From: Cymbidium sinense
Taxonomy: Eukaryota > Streptophyta > Magnoliopsida > Asparagales > Orchidaceae
Assembly: GCA_021442155.1 (NCBI GenBank)
Contig: CM038221.1
Span: 80,554,494 to 80,618,493, forward strand
Length of the DNA stretch: 64,000 nucleotides
Direction: 5' to 3'
A model generated the notes under the pieces. The model ran no database searches. It was not told where the DNA came from and was given only the letters and a program-made list of their open reading frames with translations. Below are positions 1-15,020 of the stretch, piece by piece (the stretch's first letter is position 1; each line of letters opens with the position of its first letter). The translations under genes were made by a program, and so were the position numbers.

Positions 1-227
1 AGTTAGTTTAAGTAGTTTATTATTATTAGTTTATCAATTTATTAGTTTATTAGGTTTTATTAATTATTAGTTTTATTTTAGTTATTAGGTTTTATGTTAT
101 TAGTTTAGGTTTAGTTTTAGTTTTATTAGTTTATTATTAGTTATTTAGTTATTTATTAGTTTTATTAGTTTTATTAGTTATTATTAATGTATTAGTTTAG
201 TTATAATGATTATTTAGCTATTATTAT

Positions 228-1058
228 TGATACATCCTCAGAAAATTAATCTGATCAAGCACGAATCTCAAGGCATTTTCAGAAATGCTTCGATCAATCA
301 GATTTGACAAACTTACGGTCAAGCGGAGTCGATGACGAACATAGCAACATCAAGCATAGTCAGCTCGAATCGACTCGGATCAAACTATCGGATGAAAATG
401 GATCTGATCACCAAATGGTCACCAAAGCGATATATTTATAGTCGGTCGGCGGCTCGTCAAGATGAATCCAAGAATCCAAGATCACCCAATTAGACATCAT
501 TAAGGCACCCATATAATCAAAATACACCGTCGATCAGGAGATCGCAGGCGTCAGATGGGAGTGGTTGGAGTTTTCACGCAATTTAGGCTGCTACTCCCAA
601 AATCTATAAATAGAGCTTCATTCTCACCTTAGAGGGCCAGAATCGATTTGAAGACCAGAGCTCGAGAACCACCGGTCGACCTTGGCCACGATCTATCCCA
701 AGTGCCACCAGGTGGTGCTTGAAGATCGAGCTCATGGAGATGCGGAGGACTAGAAAAGGAGTTGCTCCTTTCTCACGAAGATCAAGAGGTTGCTCCCGGA
801 AGATCGGTTCTGCCGCTTTGGGAAACTTCTCCCTTGGGTTGGAGTTAAGATTGTATACACTGAATATTGTTTTACAACACCTTCTTCTCAGAACGAGAAA
901 GGACTGTATCTTTGAACACATAGTGAAAGTTCTTGGGCAAGGCCAGTGATTTTTCCTTAACGGGTTTTCGTATAACCCCGTGTTCATATCACTGCTTGTG
1001 TGTTGGATAATTTTGAACTAAGATCTGCATCTAGAATAAAATTCTCTAGCACACAACA
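228..1058 (+). mobile_element. Solo LTR, probably Ty1/copia type
   Basis: An 831-bp island of normal base composition inside the TTA/TTAG tract. It starts with TG and ends with CA (terminal CACACAACA), and the flanking pentamers match (ATTAT at 223-227 and 1059-1063), although such a match is cheap in this background. A TATA box lies at 605-613. It is followed by a leader and a U5-like stretch around 915-980 with 'AACACATAGTGAAAGTTCTT' and a 'GATTTTTCC...GGGTTTTC' block, as in many plant copia LTRs. No primer binding site, internal region or second LTR follows, so this is a solo LTR left by recombination. The two short overlapping frames inside it (604-987) are not genes. Confidence 0.72.
604..613 (+). 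promoter_or_regulatory. TATA box of the solo LTR
   Basis: CTATAAATAG sits in the middle of the LTR, where a U3 promoter is expected. It is followed about 30 bp downstream by a C/T- and A-rich stretch suitable for transcription start. It supports the + orientation of the LTR. Activity is not shown. Confidence 0.5.
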
Positions 1059-2852
1059 ATTATTATTATTAGTTTTTAGTTAGTTATTTAGTTAGGTATT
1101 ATTTGTTAGTTATTAGTTTATTAATTTAGTTATTATTAGTTAGTTAGTTATTAGTTTATTACGTAATTAGTTTAGTTTTTTAGGTTTATTTTTAGTGAAT
1201 TCTTAGTTTAGTTAGTTATTAGTTTTTATTAGTTAATATATTAGTTATTAGTTTAATTATTAGTTAGTTTATTAGTTTATTAGTTTTATTAGTTTTAGTT
1301 ATTTATTTAGTTTTATTAGTTTTATTAGCTTTATTTAGTTATTAGCTTATTATTATTTTTAGTTAGTTAGCTTATTATTTTATTAGTTTAGTTTATTATT
1401 ATTTAGTTTAGTTAGATATTAGTTCTTAGGTTTAATTAGTATAAGTTAATTATTTAATTAGTTTTTTAATTTAGTTATTATGTTTAGTTTTGTTATTAGT
1501 TATTATTATTATTAGTTTTATTAGTTTTATTTAGTTAGTTATTAGTTAGTTTTAGTTTATTTATTATTAGTTATTAGTTAGTTTATTTAGTTATTAGTTA
1601 GTTATTAGTTTTAGTTTTTTAATTTAGTTAGTTAGTTTTTTAATTTAGTTAGTTATTAGTTAGTTAGTTTTAGTTTTAGTTTTTAGTTATTAGTTAGTTA
1701 TTTATTTTTTTTAGTTTATTAGTTAGGTTATTTTATTAGTTAGTTTTATTAATTTTAGTTAGTTTTATTAAGTTATTTGGTTTAGTTATTAATTTATTAG
1801 TTATTAGTTTAGTTTAGTTATCAGTTATTAGTTTATTAGCTTTTATTAGTTAGTTATTAGTTAGTTAGCTTAGTTTTTTTATTATATTAGTTTTAGTTTA
1901 TTCATTTTTTATTTAGTTTTATTATTTTATTTATTATTTATTAGTTTTATTTTAGTTTAGTTATAGATATTATTATTATTATTAGTTTTATTTATTAATT
2001 TATTTAGTTAGTTATTAGCTTAGTTATTAGTATTTATTAATTATTATTAGGCTATTATTAGTTTTATTATTACTTTAGTTAGTTTAGTTAGTTTTATTAT
2101 TATTGATTATTTTATTAGTTTTAGTTTTTAGTTATTATTATTAGTTTATTATTATTATTAGTTAATTTTTAGTTTTATTATTATTATTATTTATTAGTTC
2201 TTATTATTGGTTTTATTAGTTTATTATTATTAGTTTTTAATAGTTATTTATTTTAGCTTAGTTAGTTATTTATTTTTTTAGTTTATTATTAGTAAGTTTT
2301 TTTGTTTTTAGTTTAGTTTTAGTTATTAGTTTTATTTAGTTTTATTATTTTATTTTAGTTATTAGTTAGTTATTGTTATTAGTTATTATTTTAATCATTA
2401 GTTAGTTTTATTAGTATTATTTTATTACTTTAATAGTTAGTTTTAGTTATTATTATTATTATTAGTTTTTATTAGTTAGTTTTATTTTAGTTATTATTTT
2501 ATTGTATTGTCTTAGTTTTATTTAGTTAATTTATTATTATTAGTTTTAGTTTTATTAGTTATTATTGTTATTAAATTTTTATTAGTTTTATTATTATTAT
2601 TATTATTTTATTATTTATTTATTTTGTTATTTTAGTATTATTTAGTTTATTATTTATTATATTTGTTTTTTAGTTTTAGTTTATTATTTAGTTGATTAGT
2701 TTTAGTTATTAATTTTAGTTATTATGTTTTAAATTAATTAATTATTATTATTATATTATAATTAGTTAGTTAGTTTATTATTATTTATTATTAGTTTTAT
2801 TTTATTTATTAGTTAGTTTTATTATTTAGTTTAGTTAATAGTTTATTAATTC

Positions 2853-2853
<1 letters not shown>

Positions 2854-2905
<52 letters not shown>
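2854..2905. repeat. Perfect (ATT)n run
   Basis: An uninterrupted trinucleotide run of 52 bp inside the large tract. It is one of three long pure stretches, which suggests recent slippage on an older degenerate background. Confidence 0.9.
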
Positions 2906-2906
<1 letters not shown>

Positions 2907-5900
2907 AATTATTATTAATTAGTTTAGTTTTATTTGTTATTATTTATTAGTAGTTATTAGTTTTTATAATTATAATTTTAGTTTAGTTAGTTAGTTTTAG
3001 TATTTATTTTTTCTTTTAAGTTTATTAAGTTTTTTAGTTAGTTAGTTAGTTTTGTTAATTTTGTTTTTAGTTATTAGTATTTTAGTTATTATTATTAGTT
3101 ATTAGTTTTAGTTTAATAGTTATTATTTTTTAGTTATTATTTTAGTTATTAGTTAGTTGTTATTAGTTTTATAAGTTATTTATTAGTTAGTTAGTTATTA
3201 CTTATTATTAGTTTATTAGTTTATTATTATTATTATTATTTATTAATTATTAGTTATTAGTTTAGTTAATTTTTTAGTTATTTTTATTTATTAGTTTTTG
3301 TTATTAGTTATTAGTTTAGTTACTTAGTTAGTTTTATTAGTTTAGTTATTTTGTTAGTTTTATTATTAGGTTAATTGTTTAATTATTATTTTTTTATTTT
3401 TTTATTTATTTATTAGTTTAATTATTTAGTTTAGTTATTTATTATTAGTTTAGTTAGTTATTTTATTTGTTATTAGTTAGTTTATTATTTAGTTTAGTTA
3501 TTAGCTTAATTAGTTTATTAGAAAGTTTAGTTATTAGTTATTATTTATTTGTTAGTTTTTATTAGTTTTATTATTTATTTATTTATTTGTTTATTATTAT
3601 AAGGTTTATTAGCTATTAGTTTATTAGTTATTATTAGTTTAGTTATTTAGTTTATTGTTATTATTTTAGTTTTTTATTTATTATTAGTTATAGTTTTTTA
3701 TTATTTAGTTTAGTTAATCTAGTATTAGTTAGTTTTAGTTATTATATTATAATCATTTGTTATTAGTTTATTTATTTTATTATTTATGTTGTTAGTTATT
3801 ATTTATTTTATTTATTTTTTAGTTATTATTTATAGTTATTATTTTCTTTTATTTATTAGCTATTAGTTATTAGTTTAGATTATTAGTTTTAGTTATTAGT
3901 CTTGTTTTTAGTTAGTTTTATTAATAGTTTTAATTTTTATTATTATTAGTTATTATTTATTATTATAGTCATTAGTAGTTATTTATTATTATTAGTTATT
4001 TAACATATCAGCATTAAATAGATATTTTATTTTATTAGTTTATATTTTTTTTTAAATTTAGTTATCCAGCTTGTTAATAGGTCTTTTAGTTTAGCTAGTT
4101 TTAGTTATTAGTTAGTTTTAAGTTATTAGTATTTTATTATTTTATTGGTAGTTAGTTTAGTAATTTTAGTTAGTTACTTAGCCAGTTACTAGTTAATATT
4201 ATTAGTTTTATTATTATTTATTTACATTTGTTATTATTAGTTTATTAGTTTAGTTATTAGTTATTTTTCAATTAGTTTAGTTATTAGTTATTAGTTTTAT
4301 TAGTTAGTTAATAGTAGTTATTTATAGCTTTAGTTTAGTTATTTAGTTTTTTTGTTTATTAGTTATCAGTTTAGTTTAATTATTATTATTACTTTATTAT
4401 TTATTAGTTAGTTAGTTATTTTATTTAGTTTTATTAACTATTATTTTTAAGTTATTATTATTAGTTAGTTATTAGTTATTATTAATAATTATTTGTTAGT
4501 TAGTTTAGTTTAGTTATTTATTATTATTAGTTTTTATTTTTGTATTATATTATATTATTTAGTTTAATTATTAGTCATTATTAGTTTAGTTTATTTTTTA
4601 TCATTATTTTAGTTTTTTATTATTAGTCTTTTATTATTAGTTATTTAGTTATTTTATTATTTTATTATTATTTATTATTATTTTATTATTATTTTATTTC
4701 TTTATTAGTTATTAGGTATTATTAGTTATTTATTAGTTATTAGTTATTTAGTTATTAGTTGGTTTAGTTATTTTAGTTAGTTTTTAGTTTATTAGGTTAT
4801 TAGTTTTATTATTATAATTAATTGTTAGTTTATTAGTTTTTATTGTCTTTACTTTATTTATTAGTTTTAGTTTAGATAGTTATTAGTTTTTATTACTTTA
4901 GTTATATTAATTAGTTTTTTAGTTTTATTTATTGTTATTAGTTAGTTAGTTTTAGTTATTATTTTATTAGTTATTTATTTAGTTATTAGTTTTAGTTATT
5001 TAGTTTATTAGTTTAGTTATTTATTTAGTTATTAATTCATTAGTTTATTAGTTTATTAGTTTAGTTATTATTAGTTATTATGTTTATTAGTTAGTTATTT
5101 TATTATTATTAATTATTATTAGTTTATTAGTTTTTTATTAGTTTTATTATTATTGGGTTAGTTATTTTAGTTAAGATTATTAGTTTTATATTTACTTGTT
5201 TTATTATTAGTTATTATTAGTTATTTAGTTATTAGTTTATTATTAGTTATTGTTTATTAGTTTTATTATTAGTTATTAATTTTAACTTTTTATTATTATT
5301 AGTTATTAATTAGTTAGTTATTAGTTTATTATAATGGTTATTAGGTATTAGTTATTAGATTTTATTTATTAGTTAATTAAATTTGTTATTTAGTTTAAAG
5401 TTTTAGTTTTTTATTTTAGTTATTAAGTATTTAGTTATTATTATTATTATTAGTTATTAGTTATTTATTATTAGTTTATTATTAGTGGTTTATTTATTAT
5501 TATTATTTATTTTATTATTATTATTAGTTATTAGTTATTATTATTTTATTATTTTATCATTATTATTAAGTTATTATTTATTATTTTATTAGGATTAGTT
5601 TATTATTATTAGTTTTATTATTATTAGTTTTAGGTTTAGTTATTAGTTTATTGGTTTTTATTTATTATAGTAAATTTTTTTTTTGTTTTAGTTTATTAAT
5701 TATTATTTAATTATTATTTTATTATTAACTTATTATTATTTTATTAGTTATTATTAGTTTATTAAGTTTATTTTAGTCATTTAATTATAATGGTTATTTT
5801 TATTATTATATTATTTAATTATTAGTTTTATTAGGTTAGTTTATTATTAGTTTTATTTATTATTATTATTTATTATTATTATTATTATTTATTATTATTA

Positions 5901-8900
5901 TTATTATTAGTTTAGTTTTATTTAGCATTTTAGTTCTTATTTTAGTTATTAGTACTTATTTGTTATTAGTTATTATTATTAGTTTATTATCTATAGTTTA
6001 TTAGTTGTTATATATTTATAGTTATTTATAAGTTTTAGTTATTAGTTTATTTATTAGATTTTTAGTTATTAGTCATTCTTATTAATTACTTTTAGTTCTT
6101 AGTTTTTACTTTATTTATTATTAATTATTAGTTTATTTATTATTTATTTAGTAGTTTAGTTTATTGGTTTATTTTATTATTATTATTATTAGTTTTTAGT
6201 TTATTTTAGTTTAGTTAGTTATTTAGTTTGTTAGTTTTTTGTTTTTTTAGTTGTTATTATTAGTTTTATTTTTTATTAATTAGTTATTATTAGTTAGTTA
6301 ATAGTAATTTATTTAGTTATTCGTTTAGTTATTAGTTTATTATTATCGCTTAGTTATTATTATTTATATTAGTTATTTTGTATTATTTATTAGTTTTAGT
6401 TTTATTTAGTTTTAGTTATAGTTTTAGATATTTTATATTAGTTATAGTTATTTAGTTATTAGTTTAGTTTTATTAGTTGATTATTTATTAGTTATTTAGT
6501 TAACATTTTAGTTATTATTTATTTATAGTTAGTTTTTTTTATTTTAGTAGTTTAGTTTTAGTTTAGCTATTTAGTTAATTTATTAGTTTTAGTTTATTAC
6601 TTATTATTGGGTTATTAGGTTTTATTAGTTATTTATTATTATTATTTTTTTGTAGTTTATTTTGTTTAGTTATTAGTTTTAGGTTTTTATTATTAATTAG
6701 TTATTTAGTTATTTATTACTTTTATTATTTAGTTTAATAGTTATTAGTTTTAGTTTATTAGTTTATTTTATTAGCTTTCAGTTATTAATTTTAGTAATTA
6801 GGTTTTAGTTATTAGTTTATTAGTTTTATTATATTATTTATAGTTAGTTAGTTTTATAATATTAGTTTAGTTATTTACTTTTTTTATTATTTATTAGTTA
6901 GCTTTATTTTATTCAGTTAGTTATTTATTTTATTATATTATTATTATTATTATTATTTATTAGGTTAGTTTTTATTAATTATTGCTTATTAGTTTAGTTA
7001 TTATTATTAGTTTAGTTATTTGTTATTAGTTAGTTTGTTTAGTTATTTTTTATTTTAGTTATTAGTTTAGTTATTAATTATTATTAGTTAGTTAGAAATT
7101 ATTAGTTTTATTTTATTAGTTATGAGTTATTTTTAATTATTAGTTAGTTTATTAGTTAATTATTATTTAGTTATTATTAATTTTATTTATTTATTAGTTA
7201 TGAGTTTTATAAGTTATTTATGAGATTATCAGTTATTAGTTTATTATTAGTTATTAGTTATTAGTTTAGTTAATTTTTTAGTTATTATTATTTATTAGTT
7301 TTTATTATTAGTTATTTTAGTTAGTTTATTTTTTAGTTATTTTAGTTTATTAGTTATTTAGTTAGTTTTATTATGAGGTTTATTTTTTAGTTATTAATTA
7401 TTAGTTTAGTTATTTATTATTAGTTTGTTAGTTATTATTTGTTATTAATTAGTTAGTTATTTTATTTTAGTTGGCTAGTTTTAGTTATTATTATTTATTA
7501 GTTAGTTTTATTACATTATTTATTTATTTATTTATTTATTAATTTATTATTATTAGGTTTACTTAAGTTATTATTAGTTTTATTATTATTAGTTTAGTTA
7601 TTAGTTATTAGTTATTATTTTATTAGTTAATTATTTAGTTATTACTTTTATTATTTTAGTTTAGTTTTAGTTATTAAATTGTTTTACTTTTATTAATTAT
7701 TAGTTAGTTTTATTATATTATTATTATTACTTTAAGACTTTACTTTTATTATTTATTATTAGTTAGTTAGTTATTTTTATTAGTTTTATTGTTATTAGTT
7801 ATTAATTATTATTATTAGTTTTTTAGTATATTTTATTTGTTAACTATTACTATTATTAGTTAGTTTATTAGTTTAGTTTATTATTAAATAGTTTAGTTTA
7901 GTTTAGTTATTTATTATTAGTTTTAGTTTGTTTTATTATTAGTTATTTTAGTTATTATTTAGGTATTATTACTATTAGTTAGTTAGTTAGTTTTAGTTTA
8001 TTAGTTTAATTTATTTAGATATTTAGTTTATTAGTTTAGCTTTCTTTTAATTTTTAGATTAGTTATTAGTTATTTAGTTTTAATTATTAAGTTTTTAGTT
8101 TTTAGTTAGTTTTATTTATTAGTTTATTAGTTAGTATTTAGTTCAGTTAGTTAGTTTTGTTTTATTAGTTATCATTATCATTATGAATTTACTACTAGTT
8201 ATTAATTTATTATTTTTATTAGTTTATTATTATTATGAGTTAATATTATTAGTTATTAGTTTATTAGGTTTATTAGTTAATTATTAGTTGGTTTTAGTAT
8301 ATTAGTTTTATTAGTTATTTAGTTATTAGCATTATTAATTTATTAATTTATTAGTTTTATTAGTTTTATTAGTTTTTTATTAGTTAGTTAGTTATTATAT
8401 TATTTAGTTTATTATTTTAATTTATTAGTTTATTAGGTTTTAGTTAGTTTAGTTATTTAGTTTTATGAGGTTTTTTATTAGTTATTTTAGTTTTTTATTT
8501 AGTTTTTTAATTAGTTTTATTATTTAGTTATTATTATTAGTTAGTTATTATTAGTTATTATTAATTATTTGTTTAGCTTTTAGTTTATTAGTTAGTTAGT
8601 TATTAGTTATTATTTATTTTATTATTAGTTTAGTTATTAGTTTTTCAGTTTTATTAGTTATTTATTAGTTTAGTTTTTATTAATTATTAGTTAGCTAGTT
8701 ATTATTAATTTTAGTTATTATTAGTTAGTTTTTAGTTATCTTATTATTGGTTATTAGTTTTTAGTTTTAGTTAGGTTAGTTATTTATTTGTTATTATTAT
8801 TATTAGTAGTAGAGTTTTAGTTTATTAGTTTATTAGTTTTTTAGGTTTTATTATTATTTAGTTTAGTTAGTTTTATTAGTTATTACCTTGATTTAGTTAT

Positions 8901-8920
8901 TTAGTTATTAGATATTAGTA

Positions 8921-9050
8921 TTTAGTTATTTAGTTTATTATTATTAGTTATTATTATTTAGTTTATTAGTTAGTTAGTTATATGTTATTAATTTAGTTAT
9001 TTAGTTTATTATTATTAGTTATTATTATTTAGTTTATTAGTTAGTTAGTT
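8921..9050. repeat. Exact 59-bp local duplication, 71-bp period
   Basis: The 59 bases at 8921-8979 recur without a mismatch at 8992-9050, separated by 12 bases. In so irregular a tract, identity over 59 bases marks a recent tandem duplication. Confidence 0.8.
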
Positions 9051-10493
9051 TAGTTTAATAATATTAGTATTCGTTTATTATTTAGTTATTTGTTTATTAG
9101 TTTTTAGTTTATTTATTTTATTAGTATTTTAGTTTTTTAGTTTAGGTTATTATTAGTTATTAGTTTTATTAATTTATTATTAGTTATTGTTTAGTTTTTA
9201 TTAGTTTAGATTATTATATTTAGTTATTAGTTTATTAGTTTATTATTATTAATTATTAGTTTAGTTTAGTTTATTAGTTATTAGTTTAGTTATTAGTTTT
9301 ATATGTTTTTTTTAGTTTTTTTATTATTTATTAGTTTATTAGTTAGGTTTTTTAATTAGTTATTTGTTATTAGTTATTAGTGTTATTAGTTATTAGCTAT
9401 TGGTTTATTTAGTTTATTATTATTAGTTATTAGTTAGTTAATTATTATTAGTTAGTTAGTTAATTAGTTTATTTAGTTTTTATTTATTATTAGTTATTAT
9501 TATAATTCTTAGTTTATTATTATTAGTTAATAGTTTTATTAGTTTAGTTATTAGTTAATTATTAGTTTAGTTATTTATCTAGTTATTACTATTATTTATT
9601 AGTTATTAGTTATTAGTTAGTTTTTTTAGTTAGTCTTAGTTTTAGTTAGTTTTTATTAGTGATTTGTTTAGTTAGTTTTATTAGTTAATTATTTATTTTA
9701 GTTATTATTTACTAGTTATTTAGTTTATTAGTTTATATTAGTATTATTATTTATTTTAGTCTTTATTATCAATTATTAGTTAGTTTAGTTTTTAGTTTAT
9801 TATTTAGTTATTAGTTAGTTATTAGTTTATTATTATTTAGTTTTTGTTTTATTATATTTTAGTTTTTTATTAGGTTTAGTTTAGTATTTAGTTCTTATTA
9901 GTTAGTTATTAATATTATTAGGATATTATTTTTAGTTTTATTAATTATTAGTTATTTAGTTTTTAGTTACTATTATTATTAATTTATTAGTTATTATTTA
10001 GTTTTAGTTATTTAAGTTTTAATTAGTTAGTTATTTAATTTTTAGTTATTAATAATTGTTAGTTTAGTTATTTACATTATTAGTTTAGTTATTTAAGTTA
10101 TTAGTTTAGTTAGTTATTATTTATTAGTTTTATTATTAGTTTATAGCTATTAATTTATTAGTTATTTTATTTGGTTATTATTGGTTATTTAGTTATTAGT
10201 TAGTTTATTAGTTTATTTATTATTACTTTATTATTATTAGTTAAGTTTAGTTTTATTAGTTTATTATTATTAGTAATTATTAGTTATTAGTTATAATTTT
10301 TATTTTAGATTTAGTTAGTTATTATTTTATTATTAGTTAGTAATTTTTAGTTAGTTTACTATTAGTTATTATTATTAGTTTATTATTATTGGTTTTATTA
10401 TTATTAGTTTTAATTAATTATTATTAGTTAGTTAGTTTATTAGTTTAGTTAGTTAGTTATTATTAATTATTAGTTTTGTTTTTTATTAGCTAG

Positions 10494-10494
<1 letters not shown>

Positions 10495-10548
<54 letters not shown>
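10495..10548. repeat. Perfect (TTA)n run
   Basis: Eighteen uninterrupted TTA units (54 bp), the longest pure run seen in the tract. Confidence 0.9.
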
Positions 10549-10918
10549 GTTATATTTACTTATTATTAATTATTTGTTTTTTAGTTATTTTTTATTAATT
10601 TTAGTTATTTAGTTATTAATTATTAGCTATTATTAGTTATTATTAGATTACCTTAGTTTAGTTAGTTATTAGTTATTTAGTTTAGTTATTTTTTGGTTTA
10701 TTGGTTTATTAGTTATTAGTTATTAGTTAGTTATTAGTTATTAGTTAGTTAGCTTTATTATTATAATGTTTTAATTATTAGTTATTAGTTATTATTAGTT
10801 ATTATTTTATTATTAGTTATTATTTTTTTAGTTATTATTTATTTAGTTTAATTTTTAATTTTTATTTATTAGTTTAGTTTATTAGTTTATTAGATTAGTT
10901 AGTTTTTATTAGTTATTA

Positions 10919-10920
<2 letters not shown>

Positions 10921-10961
<41 letters not shown>

Positions 10962-10962
10962 T
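10921..10962. repeat. Pure (TTA)n run
   Basis: About fourteen uninterrupted TTA units within the low-complexity tract. Confidence 0.85.
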
Positions 10963-13710
10963 GTTATTAGTTATTATTTTAGTTATTTATTATTAGTTAT
11001 TAGTTTATTAGTTTTTTACTTTAGTTATTATTATTATTATTAGTTAGTTATTATTCATTTAGTTAGTTATTTAGTTATTAGTTAGGTTTTTTATTTTGTT
11101 AGATTATTATTATTAGTTAGTTATTAGTTTATTAGTTTTAATAAGTTATTTATTTAGTTAGTTATTATTAGATATTAGTTATTTAGTTTTTATTATTTGG
11201 TTTAGTTATTAGTTATTTTAGTTAGTTAGTTTATTTAGTTTTATTAGTTTTAGTTATTTAGTTTATTATTATTAGTTGTTATTAGTTATTATTTATTAGT
11301 TAGTTAGTTTATTTGTTATTTATTAGTTATTTGTTATTAGTTTATTAGTTATTAATTATTATTATTATTATTTTAGTTAGCAATTTATTTCATTATTATT
11401 TTAGTTTTATTAATTAGTTATTAGTTATTAGTTTAGTGATTATTAGTTTTATTAGTTTTATTAGTTTATTTATCAGGTTTTACTTTATTAGTTATTAGTT
11501 AGTTTTTGTTTATTATTTAGTTAGTTTTAGATTTTATTATTATTATTTATTATTATTTTATTATTATTATTAGTTTTAGTAGCTATTATTTAGTTATTCG
11601 TTAGTTAATTTTAGTTATTAGTCATTATTAGTTTAGTTATTAGTTTATTAGTTTATTTGTTATTAGTTATTAATTTTATTTTAGTTAGTTATTTATTTAT
11701 TAGTTATTAGTTATTAGTTAGTTATTTACTTTTATTCATTTTTTAGTTTTAATTTAGTTTTATTAGGTTTTTTATTATTAGGTTTTAGCTTAGTTATTTA
11801 GTTTTAGTTATTAGTTATTATTAGTTAGTTATTACTATTAGTTAGTTTTAGTTAGTTTTATTATTAATTTCTTTTATTAGTTAGTTATTATTATTATTAT
11901 TATTATTTGTTATTTAGTTCTTAGTTTAGTTTTATTTAGTTTTTTAACTATTATTTTAGTTATTAGTTATTATTTGTTATTAGTTTGTTTTATTAGTTTA
12001 TTAGTTATTAGTTAGTTATTTATTACTTTTTTATTAGTTTTATTAGTTTATTTATTAGGTTTTATTAGTTATTAATTATTATTATTAGTTATTTTTAGTT
12101 TTTAGTTATTAGTTTATTTATTATTAGTTATTAGTTTATTTATTAGTTATTTATTAGTTTAGTTTTTTTAAGTTATTATTATTAATTAGTTTAGTTAGTT
12201 TTTAATTATTAGTTAGTTTAGTTATTAGTTTATTAGTTTTAGTTTTTAAATTAGTTATTATTAGTTATTAGTTTAGTTATTATTAGTTATTAGTTATTAG
12301 TTAGTTATTAGATTTATTATTAGTTATTAGTTATTAGTTTTATTAGGTTTTTAGTTTAGTTATTAGTTTTTAGTTGTTAGTTATTATTATTAGTTATTTT
12401 TAGTTTTTAGTTACTAGTTTATTTATTAGTTATTTAGTTTTTTAGTTAGTTATTATTCCATTATTAGTTAGTTTAATTAGTTTTATTATTAGTTAGTTAG
12501 TTAGTTATTATTTTATTATTAGTTATTAGTTATTATTATTAGTTTAGTTATTAATTAGTTCATTATTGGTTATTATTAGTTTTATTTAGGTTTAGTTAGT
12601 TATTATTAGTTAGTTTATTAGTTTAGTTGTTAATTTTTAGTTAGTTATTAATTATTATTTTTATTATTATTTAGTTTTTAGTTTATTATTATTTTAGTTA
12701 TTATTAGTTATTTAGTTATTATTATTATTAGTTAGTTATTAGTTAGTTATTAATTATTAGTTTAGTTATTAGGTTTTATTAGTTTTATTAGTTATTAGTT
12801 TTATTAGTTTTAGTTAGTTATTATTATTATTAGTTTTAGTTATTAATTTAGTTATTAGTTTATTTTTATTATTTAGTTTTAGTTATTAGTTTTAGTTATT
12901 AGTTATTAGTTATTAGTTTTAGTTATTAGTTTATTAGTTAGTTATTTAGTTTTTATTATTTTTATTATTTAGCTTAAAAAGTTTTATTAGTTATTAGTTA
13001 GTTATTTTAGTTATTAGGTTTAGTTATTATTTTTATTTTATTAATTTATTATTGTTTTATTAGTTTATTAGTTATTATTTAGTTATTTAGTTTTATTAAT
13101 AGTTAGTTATTATTTGATTAATTAATTTTTATTAGTTATTAGGCTTAGTATAGTTAGTTTTATTTAGTTATTAGTTTATTATTTATTATTACTTAGTTAT
13201 TAGTTTATTAGTTAATAGTTTAGTTTTATTATCAATTTTTATTAGTTATTAGGTTATTTATTTATTAGTTATTAGTTTGTTATTATTATTATTATTAGTT
13301 TAGTTTATTTAGTTTTTATTTAGTTATTATTAGTTTAGTTAGTTTTAGTTAGTTTAGTTATTAGTTTATTAGTTTATTAGTTAATACTATTTAGTTTTAG
13401 TTATTGGTTTTATTATTTATTAGTTATTTGTTTAGTTATTTATTTTTTAGTTTATTATTTATTAGTTTTTTTTAGTTTAGTTAGTTTTATTAGGTTATTT
13501 AGTTTCTTGGTTTATTAATTTATTATTATTATTATTATTATTTGTTGGTTATTTAGTTTTAGTTTAGTTAGTACTTAGTTTATTAGTTTTATTAGTTATT
13601 AGGTTTAATTTTTATTAGTTATTAGTTTAGTTATTAGGTTTTAGTTTAGTTATTAGTTTAATTATTAGTTTATTAGTTTATTAATTATTAGTTATTTAGT
13701 TTTAGTTAGT

Positions 13711-13810
13711 TAGTTTTTATTACTTATTAGTTTATTAGTTATTAGTTAGTTATTTAGTCTAGTTAGTTAGTTTTATTACTTATTAGTTTATTAGTTATTA
13801 GTTAGTTATT
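13711..13810. repeat. Local duplication, about 56-bp period
   Basis: A stretch containing the unusual C-bearing word TTATTACTTATTAG is repeated once about 56 bases downstream with nearly the same flanks, which marks another tandem duplication inside the tract. Confidence 0.6.
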
Positions 13811-15020
13811 ATTTTATTAGTTTATTAGTTTAATAGTTTTTAGTTTATTTAGTTTTAGTTTATTATTTTATTAGTTTTATTAGTTATTATTAGTTATTTA
13901 TTTTATTATTAGTTAGTTATTTTTATTATTAGTTTATTAATTTTGTTAGTTTTATTAGTTTATTAGTTTAGTTAGTATTATTATTATTAGTTATTAGTTT
14001 AGTTAGTTTATTTATTATTATTATTATTAATTAGTTAATTTATTATTTTATTTTTTTTTTTAGTTTTATTTATTAGTTAGTTAGTTAGTTGTTAGTTATT
14101 ATTATTATTAGTTTTAGTTATTTAGTTTAGTTTTATTATTAGTTATTTAGTTATTATGAATTATTAGTTAAGTTTAGTTATTAGTTTTTATTTTATTTTT
14201 TAGTTTTAGTTAGTTAGTTAGCTATTTTAGTTGTTTAGTTAGTTATTTAGCATATTTTATTATTATTATTATTATTATTTATTTATTTTTTTATTATTAG
14301 TTTATTATTATTAGTTAGTTAGTTATTATTAGTTAGTTATTTATTTAGTTTATTAGTTAGTTAGTTATTTAGTTTATTAGTTTATTAGTTAGTTAGTTCT
14401 TGGTTAGTTTTTTTAGTTAGTCATTATTTAGTTTTTAGTTTTAGTTAGTTATTAGTTATTTTATTAGTTTTTATTAGTTAGTTTAGTTATTTTATTATTT
14501 ATTACTAGTTAGTTATTAGTTTATTAGTTACTTTTAGTTTATTATTATTATTAGTTTGTTTAGTTTATTAATTTATTACTTTAGTTATTTAGTTATTATT
14601 AGTTAGATTTTTAGCTATTAGTTAATTTAGTTATTTTGTTTTAGTTATTAGTTTAGTTATTAGTTATTTAGTTATTATTAATTTTAGTTATTTATTAGTT
14701 ATTAGTTATTATTATTTAGTTTATTAGTTTATTAGTTTATTATTAATTTTTAGTTAGTTTAGTTATTTAATTTATTAGTTTTATTAGTTATTTAATTTTT
14801 TTATTATTAATTGTTAGTTATTAGTTTTTTAGTTTTTTAGTTTTATTTTTTTTTTATTAGTTAGTTTAGTTTATTAGTTATTTATTAGTTTATTATTATT
14901 AGTTTGGTTATTGGTTATTTAGTTTTAGGTTTATTATTTTATTTAGATATTAGTTTTAGTTAGTTATTAGTTATTAATTTTATTAGTTTATTAGTTAGTT
15001 ATTATTTTAATTAGTTATTA

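Noticed and set aside
604..987. Genes on both strands within the island in the tract
   Set aside because: Both frames lie inside an LTR with promoter and U5-like sequence; neither shows a known domain.
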